Virus record (IMG/VR): IMGVR_UViG_3300025138_000171
Span: 1 to 33,595 of that record
Direction: 5' to 3' (one strand)
DNA length: 33,595 bases
From: a virus
Shown: positions 29,707 to 33,595 of the stretch, one piece after another
Position numbering within the stretch: the stretch's first letter is position 1
How the letters are laid out: every line of letters starts with the position of its first letter
Notes under the pieces: model-generated
The model's input: only the letters and a program-made list of their open reading frames with translations
Told to the model about the DNA's origin: nothing
The model's database searches: none
Translations under genes and position numbers: made by a program

Positions 29707-30072
29707 ATGATACAAGCATTAATTGGCCCGATTGCATCACTAGCTGGTAGCTGGATGGAATCAAAAGTTGAGCAGACTAAAGCTAAAGGCAAAGTTGCTT
29801 TGGCAAAGGCTGACGCTGAAGCTGAGTTGATGAAGCATGAATCTGGTTGGGAAAAGATTATGGCTAAGTCCAGCGACAATAGCTGGAAAGACGAAGCGTG
29901 GACTATTTTGTTTATAGCTATAATTGCTATGTGCTTCATTCCCTTTACCCAGCCTTATGTTGAGCGTGGCTTTGCGGCTTTAGATGGTACACCTGACTGG
30001 TTTCAGTATGCTGTTTATGCCAGCATAGCCGCGAGTTTTGGTTTAAGGTCACTAAAGGGAATAAAGAAATGA
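29707..30072 (+). CDS. Probable holin (3TM-type)
   Basis: A 121-residue protein resembling the Holin_3TM family. It has an amphipathic start (IQALIGPIASLAGSWMESKV), a charged coiled segment (AKGKVALAKADAEAELMKHE), then WKDEAWTILFIAIIAMCFIP and WFQYAVYASIAASFGLRSLK as membrane spans. It would permeabilise the inner membrane so that the endolysin, encoded next and overlapping by four bases, reaches the wall. Gene order strongly supports it. Confidence 0.75.
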   Translation: MIQALIGPIASLAGSWMESKVEQTKAKGKVALAKADAEAELMKHESGWEKIMAKSSDNSWKDEAWTILFIAIIAMCFIPFTQPYVERGFAALDGTPDWFQYAVYASIAASFGLRSLKGIKK

Positions 30073-30518
30073 AACTATCAGAGCATTTTAGCTTGGAAGA
30101 AATGACTAAGAGCCAGACAGCTTTAAGGCGTAACCTTCCTAATCAGCCCTCAGAAGCCCAGACAGAAGCGATGGTTCTTTTGTGTGAGAATGTACTAGAG
30201 CCAGTGCGGAGCCACTTCAGCATACCGTTTACGCCCAGCAGTGGCTATCGCAGTGCAGAGCTTTGTGTTGCTATAGGTAGTTCTGTGTCTAGTCAACATG
30301 CAAAGGGTGAGGCTGCTGACTTTGAGGTGCCATCTATATCTAATCTTGAGTTGTGTACTTGGATTATTAATAACCTAGATTTCGATCAGCTTATTCTTGA
30401 GTGTTATACTGGTGGTAATACAGGGTGGGTACACTGTAGCTATAAACCAGAGGGCAATCGTAAAGAAGTTCTCACATACGATAAAGAGAATGGTTATCGT
30501 AAAGGCTTGTTAACTTAA
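30069..30518 (+). CDS. Endolysin, peptidase M15 type
   Basis: A 149-residue endopeptidase with the M15 zinc ligands: SSQHAKGEAADFEV gives H77 and D84, and WVHCSY gives H122; E111 in LILECY may be the catalytic Glu. The SSGYRS at 57-62 is also characteristic. Such enzymes cut peptide crosslinks of the cell wall (L-Ala-D-Glu or D-Ala-linked). There is no signal peptide, so release depends on the holin. It is the last rightward gene, followed by opposing terminators. Confidence 0.92.
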   Translation: MKLSEHFSLEEMTKSQTALRRNLPNQPSEAQTEAMVLLCENVLEPVRSHFSIPFTPSSGYRSAELCVAIGSSVSSQHAKGEAADFEVPSISNLELCTWIINNLDFDQLILECYTGGNTGWVHCSYKPEGNRKEVLTYDKENGYRKGLLT

Positions 30519-30520
30519 AA

Positions 30521-30554
30521 TGGGCCAGCCGCAATTTGGGAAACGGCTGACCCA
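30521..30554 (-). terminator. Leftward terminator at the convergence point
   Basis: On the minus strand TGGGTCAGCCG and CGGCTGGCCCA form an eleven-pair stem with one G-U pair and a 12-base loop, followed by TTTT. It lies just past the SSB-like gene's stop and would end leftward transcripts before they enter the endolysin gene. Confidence 0.75.
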
Positions 30555-30556
30555 AT

Positions 30557-30587
30557 AACAGGCGGAGAACTAATCAACCTGTTTTAA
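30557..30587 (+). terminator. Rightward terminator candidate at the convergence point
   Basis: AACAGG (30557-30562) and CCTGTT (30578-30583) form a six-pair stem followed by TT and A-rich sequence; the run is short. The loop contains GGAGAACTAA, a fragment identical to the operon's extended ribosome sequence but on the opposite strand. Weaker than the leftward terminator beside it. Confidence 0.45.
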
Positions 30588-31000
30588 AATGGTACATCTT
30601 CTGATGGCATTGCGCTAGTGACATTCTCATCTTTGATGTTGTCACCAAACTCAGGTATCTCATCATCTATTGGCTTGGGCTTGTACTCTGATACCTGCAA
30701 AGACATGTAAGCATTGTCATCCTTCATCTCTTTCCAAGATGCAATCTTCCAATCTTGATGCAGCCCATCAAGTGGGCCACTGTAGTCAGGTGCTTTCTCA
30801 TTGCCCTTCTTGTCGTTAGGGAATAGGCATCCTATCTTTTGGAATACTTCGATGCGCTTCTTGCCATCTCTGGACTCAGCCATGATGAGTGCTACTTGTC
30901 CGTCTTCTCCCATAACATTAAGCTTGCCTTGTAGTATAAGCTGTTGCTCGGGAAAGGGTTTGAAGGCTGCGCCTCTGTTGGTGTTATCATACTCAGTCAT
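30584..31000 (-). CDS. SSB-like protein with acidic C-terminal tip
   Basis: A 138-residue protein, the last of the leftward arm. NRGAAFKPFPEQQLILQGKL then DGQVALIMAESRDGKKRIEV and DWKIASWKEMKDDNAYMSLQ look like an OB-fold-type or DUF736-like core, and the disordered acidic tail ends PSEDVPF, the partner-binding tip of bacterial SSB proteins (typically DDDIPF). It lies with the ERF and YqaJ genes, which act with single-stranded DNA. Single-strand binding is inferred from the tail and company rather than from a clear SSB signature. A diverged AAGGAGAACAAG site precedes it. Confidence 0.62.
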   Translation of the reverse strand: MTEYDNTNRGAAFKPFPEQQLILQGKLNVMGEDGQVALIMAESRDGKKRIEVFQKIGCLFPNDKKGNEKAPDYSGPLDGLHQDWKIASWKEMKDDNAYMSLQVSEYKPKPIDDEIPEFGDNIKDENVTSAMPSEDVPF

Positions 31001-31121
31001 TCTTGTTCTCCTTTTTTGTACTCTCTTGTAAGAGCCATAATATTTTTTCTACCTTATGCTCTAGGTTAGTGAGCCTTATTTTTATTTCCTCTAAATGCAA
31101 AACAAACTTTGAAGAAAACAT
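30993..31121 (-). CDS. 42-residue coiled-coil peptide
   Basis: A short gene that fills the gap between two longer ones exactly: its ATG overlaps the stop before it (TAATG) and its TGA overlaps the SSB-like start by eight bases. The product FVLHLEEIKIRLTNLEHKVE then KILWLLQESTKK has a heptad pattern of Leu/Ile/Val, so it probably forms a coiled coil. Tiny coiled-coil proteins of this kind are common in phages; no function is known. Confidence 0.65.
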   Translation of the reverse strand: MFSSKFVLHLEEIKIRLTNLEHKVEKILWLLQESTKKENKND

Positions 31122-31330
31122 TATTCAGCCCTCCATATCCTGTGATGGTTAAGGTTCTCTCTTCTTGTAGCAATCTTTATATCCCATGCTTTTGCAGCCT
31201 GTCTTAAAGCTGCAACAAAGCCAGTACCAATAACAATACTGTCTCCTTTCTTCATACGTTTTAAGATACTGTACTTTGATCCATATCCATTTGGGATGGG
31301 TATTCCTTTTTCAATTTCATATCGTTCCAT
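31121..31330 (-). CDS. Small hypothetical protein, 69 residues
   Basis: The product begins MERYEIEKGIPIPNGYGSKY and continues ILKRMKKGDSIVI and ends RRENLNHHRIWRAE. The layout 'EKGIPIP ... K-M-GDS-V ... TRRE ... R-WR' recurs among small phage proteins of unknown function. The ATG at 31330 overlaps the ERF stop (TAATG) with AGGAG eight bases upstream; a GTG two codons earlier is less likely. Confidence 0.7.
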   Translation of the reverse strand: MERYEIEKGIPIPNGYGSKYSILKRMKKGDSIVIGTGFVAALRQAAKAWDIKIATRRENLNHHRIWRAE

Positions 31331-31785
31331 TACCACTTCTCCTCTGGTAGCAATGTGCCATCGTCATCAAGCTTAACGCTCTTGACCTTTGTTACCTTGG
31401 GGTTAGGCATACTAGCTGAGTTACCATCATCATCTTCTGATGGCAGTCCGAATGCAGATTGTAAGCCATAGCGTTTAGCGTATGTGATACCGCTGCCCAT
31501 CTTCTGTGGATCAGTAGGGTCTTTGACTAGGACTGGTGTGCGTCCAGTCATTGACTCGCCTGACTCATGCATAACAACTGTAGTTACAAAGATGTGATGC
31601 TCATCAAAGTCAACAAGCTGTGTGAATGTAAGCCCACACTTGCCAGCTTCTGCCCTGACAGTCTCAATAACTTCTTCAAGACTGGCATAGTTTGATTTGA
31701 AGAATGGATTTTTTGCAGTCTTCTTAGCTGCTGCTCCAGTGTTGTGAAACTGGATGAGTGCTTTGGTTATGTTCTTTAGTTCCAT
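31330..31785 (-). CDS. erf: ERF family single-strand annealing protein
   Basis: A 151-residue recombinase of the ERF superfamily. Cues are FFKSNYASLEEVIETVRAEA, KCGLTFTQLVDF, TTVVMHESGESMTGRTPVLV and the signature DPQKMGSGITYAKRYGLQSA followed by FGLPSEDDDGN. ERF proteins pair complementary single strands, often on ends made by a 5'-3' exonuclease; the YqaJ gene directly upstream is that partner. The AAGGAGAACTAAG site fixes the start. Shorter than P22 Erf (204 residues) but complete for the core with a charged C-terminal tail. Confidence 0.92.
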   Translation of the reverse strand: MELKNITKALIQFHNTGAAAKKTAKNPFFKSNYASLEEVIETVRAEAGKCGLTFTQLVDFDEHHIFVTTVVMHESGESMTGRTPVLVKDPTDPQKMGSGITYAKRYGLQSAFGLPSEDDDGNSASMPNPKVTKVKSVKLDDDGTLLPEEKW

Positions 31786-31786
31786 C

Positions 31787-32608
31787 TTAGTTCTCCTTGA
31801 CTGTGATGCGTAATGATCCGCGCTTATCGCGTTTGATGGCTAGAAGATCACAGTATACTTCTCGCTCATCGTCACCAACCATAGCCTTGAGGTCAGACTT
31901 GGCTGACTCAAATAGCTTTGCTGATTTCTCTTGTTCGATGTAGTCATGGCATCGGCTGATAAATTCGTTGTCGGCTGATGCGTCTCGTTTGACTAGGCCA
32001 TCGACCTTGATCTTATCTATAGATACAGGTGGCACTTCGTTGTCACCGAAAGGGCGGGTGTCCTCAGTGACATGCCTCCAGAACTCGGTGATGTGTACCT
32101 TCATCTTGTTGATGTAATCCCAATCTTTCTGTACATAAACAGCAGCCCACTTGCGGTTGCCAAAGATTACAGATAGATAGCAGCCCTTGGCTTGGTGTAG
32201 CCACATGTAGAACTGCATCTGTGGCATGTACATACTCAAACAGTTTTCCATATTGTTTGTTTCGTATGTATGCTTGCACTCAATGATCTCGTCAGTAAAT
32301 TTTCTGTCCATCATAATGTGACCATCGACTTGACCCTTGAGAGGCACACCTTCCCAGTTCATCTCTGCTGTAAGGCCATTACCTGCGCCTTTGTGCATGA
32401 CATGTTGTACTGTTTCAGTGTCAGTGAACATCTGTTTATCAAACCAACGCTTGTTAAAGTGTTCAGTCTCTGAGCCTAGCTGTACTGCTAAATTATCTGA
32501 GAGATCATCAGGCTCTGACTTGCCTGTCTTCTGTTCCCACAAGGCAATCCAATCGCCTCGCATGATGCGGTTCATATCTGAGCCGCCTAGAAATCCTAGT
32601 CTGTTCAT
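31787..32608 (-). CDS. YqaJ-type viral recombinase exonuclease
   Basis: A 273-residue nuclease of the YqaJ/lambda-exonuclease fold. GFLGGSDMNRIMRGDWIALW opens the domain; GSETEHFN supplies E48; LKGQVDGHI gives D95; IIECKHTY gives the E110-x-K112 pair; and MPQMQFYMWL gives the Q-x-Q/Y helix. It should resect double-stranded ends to make single strands for the ERF protein. Start fixed by AAGGAGAACTACT. All active-site residues of a PD-(D/E)XK nuclease are present. Confidence 0.92.
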   Translation of the reverse strand: MNRLGFLGGSDMNRIMRGDWIALWEQKTGKSEPDDLSDNLAVQLGSETEHFNKRWFDKQMFTDTETVQHVMHKGAGNGLTAEMNWEGVPLKGQVDGHIMMDRKFTDEIIECKHTYETNNMENCLSMYMPQMQFYMWLHQAKGCYLSVIFGNRKWAAVYVQKDWDYINKMKVHITEFWRHVTEDTRPFGDNEVPPVSIDKIKVDGLVKRDASADNEFISRCHDYIEQEKSAKLFESAKSDLKAMVGDDEREVYCDLLAIKRDKRGSLRITVKEN

Positions 32609-32640
32609 AGTAGTTCTCCTTTTGATTTATTATACTGCAA

Positions 32641-33267
32641 CTATGCAGTTAGATCAAGCTTCTTTTGTTGTAGTGATGAGAGCATCAACTCTCTACGTCT
32701 AAGTCTCCACTTGATATGCTTGTGAAACTCTGAGTATGCAGGCCAGAAAGTGGTAGTCTCGGACACCTGCTTGATAGCGTACTTAACTATGTCGGCTGGA
32801 TAGACTGACAGTTCATTAGCTATAGCTTGTATTCGCATTGCGTGATCGTCCGATGACTCACCTGCTGGCTTCACCACCAGCGCAGCCAGCAGCGTGAGGT
32901 CATCGACTAACATTTCTTTAGGCATGGGAACCATAGCTTGCATAACTGTAGCTATACATTTGTTTACGTCATCTACTGATGTTGATTCTACTCTGTAGCC
33001 ACTGACAATAATATCTACGCCATCATCCTTGAAGCTACTGCGACTAATCTCTACTACCTTGCAGCCTGTTGTGCATTCTAGCGAAGTGAGAAGCAGACTG
33101 TCGACTCTGGCTGGATTGTTTACCTGTAGCATTCGATCCAGACCTGCCTGTATTTGATCGCCACTCAATATGATTTGAACACCAGTATCTGTAGGCTCTG
33201 TCGAAGGACGCAAATTTTTTGCCTGTTGCTTGATGGTAGTTAACGAACTTATCTGCTTGAGCGACAT
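32641..33267 (-). CDS. Phage protein with WP-x-x-x-E motif, downstream of O-like gene
   Basis: A 208-residue protein. The C-terminal half (VDDLTLLAALVVKPAGESSD, IQAIANELSVYPADIVKYAI, TTTFWPAYSEFHKHIKWRLR, RRELML) is a helical module found in many phage proteins near replication genes; the 'L-x-x-YPADIV-x-x-A ... FWP-x-x-x-EF' pattern is diagnostic of it though not of a known activity. Lambda-like order (O-like gene, then this) suggests a P-like helicase loader, but I see no sequence support for that. The start at 33267 has a strong AAGGAGG nine bases upstream, and so the first 75 codons overlap the end of the O-like gene. An internal ATG (33132) is the alternative. Confidence 0.7.
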   Translation of the reverse strand: MSLKQISSLTTIKQQAKNLRPSTEPTDTGVQIILSGDQIQAGLDRMLQVNNPARVDSLLLTSLECTTGCKVVEISRSSFKDDGVDIIVSGYRVESTSVDDVNKCIATVMQAMVPMPKEMLVDDLTLLAALVVKPAGESSDDHAMRIQAIANELSVYPADIVKYAIKQVSETTTFWPAYSEFHKHIKWRLRRRELMLSSLQQKKLDLTA

Positions 33268-33595
33268 GATCTATAGCCTCCTTGTGTTTAGCATCTATGG
33301 ATTTGCAAAGGTCATCGCTTGGAACCCATCCATCTGGAACCTGACCCTTTGTATTCTTTGTTTCCTTATTGGTTATTGATAGGTTAGTGTTGCTGTCTGC
33401 AACAGAGGTGTTGCTCTCTGCAATAGGGGTGTTGCAGTGTGCAATATCTTTTGGGAATATTATGTATCGTGTTGACTTGCCTGTGTGTCCACGATCTCTA
33501 GTTAGATAGCCGTGATCTTCCAGCCAGTGCAGCTTGCGCGTTACTGTAGCTACAGACATAGCAGTACGTTGTGATAGTCGTCTGAGACTAGGCCA
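33044..33595 (-). CDS. O-like helix-turn-helix replication protein, C-terminal part (begins at left end)
   Basis: The same gene as at 1-267, entering from the join. Within this piece are the recognition helix and wing (SVATVTRKLHWLEDHGYLTR), a variable Asn/Ser/Thr linker with an imperfect repeat (IAESNTSVADSNT), then a second domain PDGWVPSDDLCKSIDAKHKE, ADKFVNYHQATGKKFASFDR, AYRYWCSNHIEW that matches the DnaT-like C-terminal domain of phage replication proteins, where it handles single-stranded DNA and helicase loading. The last 40 residues are Ser/Gln/Arg-rich. The final 224 bases overlap the next gene in another frame. Confidence 0.78.
   Translation of the reverse strand, partial: WPSLRRLSQRTAMSVATVTRKLHWLEDHGYLTRDRGHTGKSTRYIIFPKDIAHCNTPIAESNTSVADSNTNLSITNKETKNTKGQVPDGWVPSDDLCKSIDAKHKEAIDHVAQADKFVNYHQATGKKFASFDRAYRYWCSNHIEWRSNTGRSGSNATGKQSSQSRQSASHFARMHNRLQGSRD
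33440..33595. repeat. Right copy of terminal redundancy
   Basis: Repeats bases 1-156 in the same orientation with two mismatches. In the encoded replication protein the first difference is silent (CGC versus CGA, Arg) and the second changes Ser (AGC, left) to Arg (AGA, right) next to the recognition helix. Confidence 0.93.

Overview
The window looks like one complete genome of a tailed double-stranded DNA phage with a T7-like (podovirus) particle. The first 156 bases recur at the right end (33440-33595) with two mismatches, and one reading frame runs across the join, so the sequence is most simply a circular assembly of about 33,439 unique bases. The gene set (T7-like head and tail genes, MCLGGG proteins, MALTKL-type tail proteins, DUF6321/DUF5872-like small genes, ERF plus YqaJ recombination pair) resembles marine phages of Alphaproteobacteria, but the host cannot be read from the sequence. 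I see no integrase, no RNA polymerase, no DNA polymerase and no helicase-primase, so a lytic phage using host transcription and replication enzymes is the simplest reading.

There are two arms. The leftward arm (minus strand) starts near 4290, runs to base 1 and across the join, and ends at 30584. It carries small regulators and zinc-ribbon proteins, a DUF932 protein, a winged-helix protein, a Holliday-junction-resolvase-like nuclease, an O-like helix-turn-helix replication protein, a YqaJ exonuclease, an ERF annealing protein and an SSB-like protein. Many of its starts share one extended ribosome-binding sequence, AAGGAGAACTAA. The rightward arm (plus strand) runs from 4863 to 30518: small terminase, a run of very small basic proteins, large terminase, a gp7.3-like protein, portal, Bbp19-like protein, scaffold, gp13-like protein, major capsid, a probable decoration protein, tail tubular proteins A and B, three internal virion proteins (144, 925 and 1601 residues), tail fibre, a cupredoxin-bearing virion protein, four modular fibre proteins, and a lysis cassette (membrane proteins, holin, M15 endolysin).

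The arms diverge from a 570-base non-coding region (4291-4862) that holds a large imperfect inverted repeat folding into a branched hairpin, with a perfect DnaA box in one arm. It is the best candidate for the replication origin and for control of the leftward transcript. The arms converge at 30519-30583, where two hairpins face in opposite directions.

The observations most worth follow-up are this origin-like element; a hairpin that appears to bring a distant Shine-Dalgarno next to the start of the gp11-like gene; a cupredoxin domain with an amicyanin-type copper ligand set inside a virion protein; an HEXXH metallopeptidase motif inside the 1601-residue internal virion protein; the four-gene fibre array in which two N-terminal modules and two C-terminal modules occur in all four combinations; and a TTGTGCGTTG motif repeated ahead of four structural gene groups.
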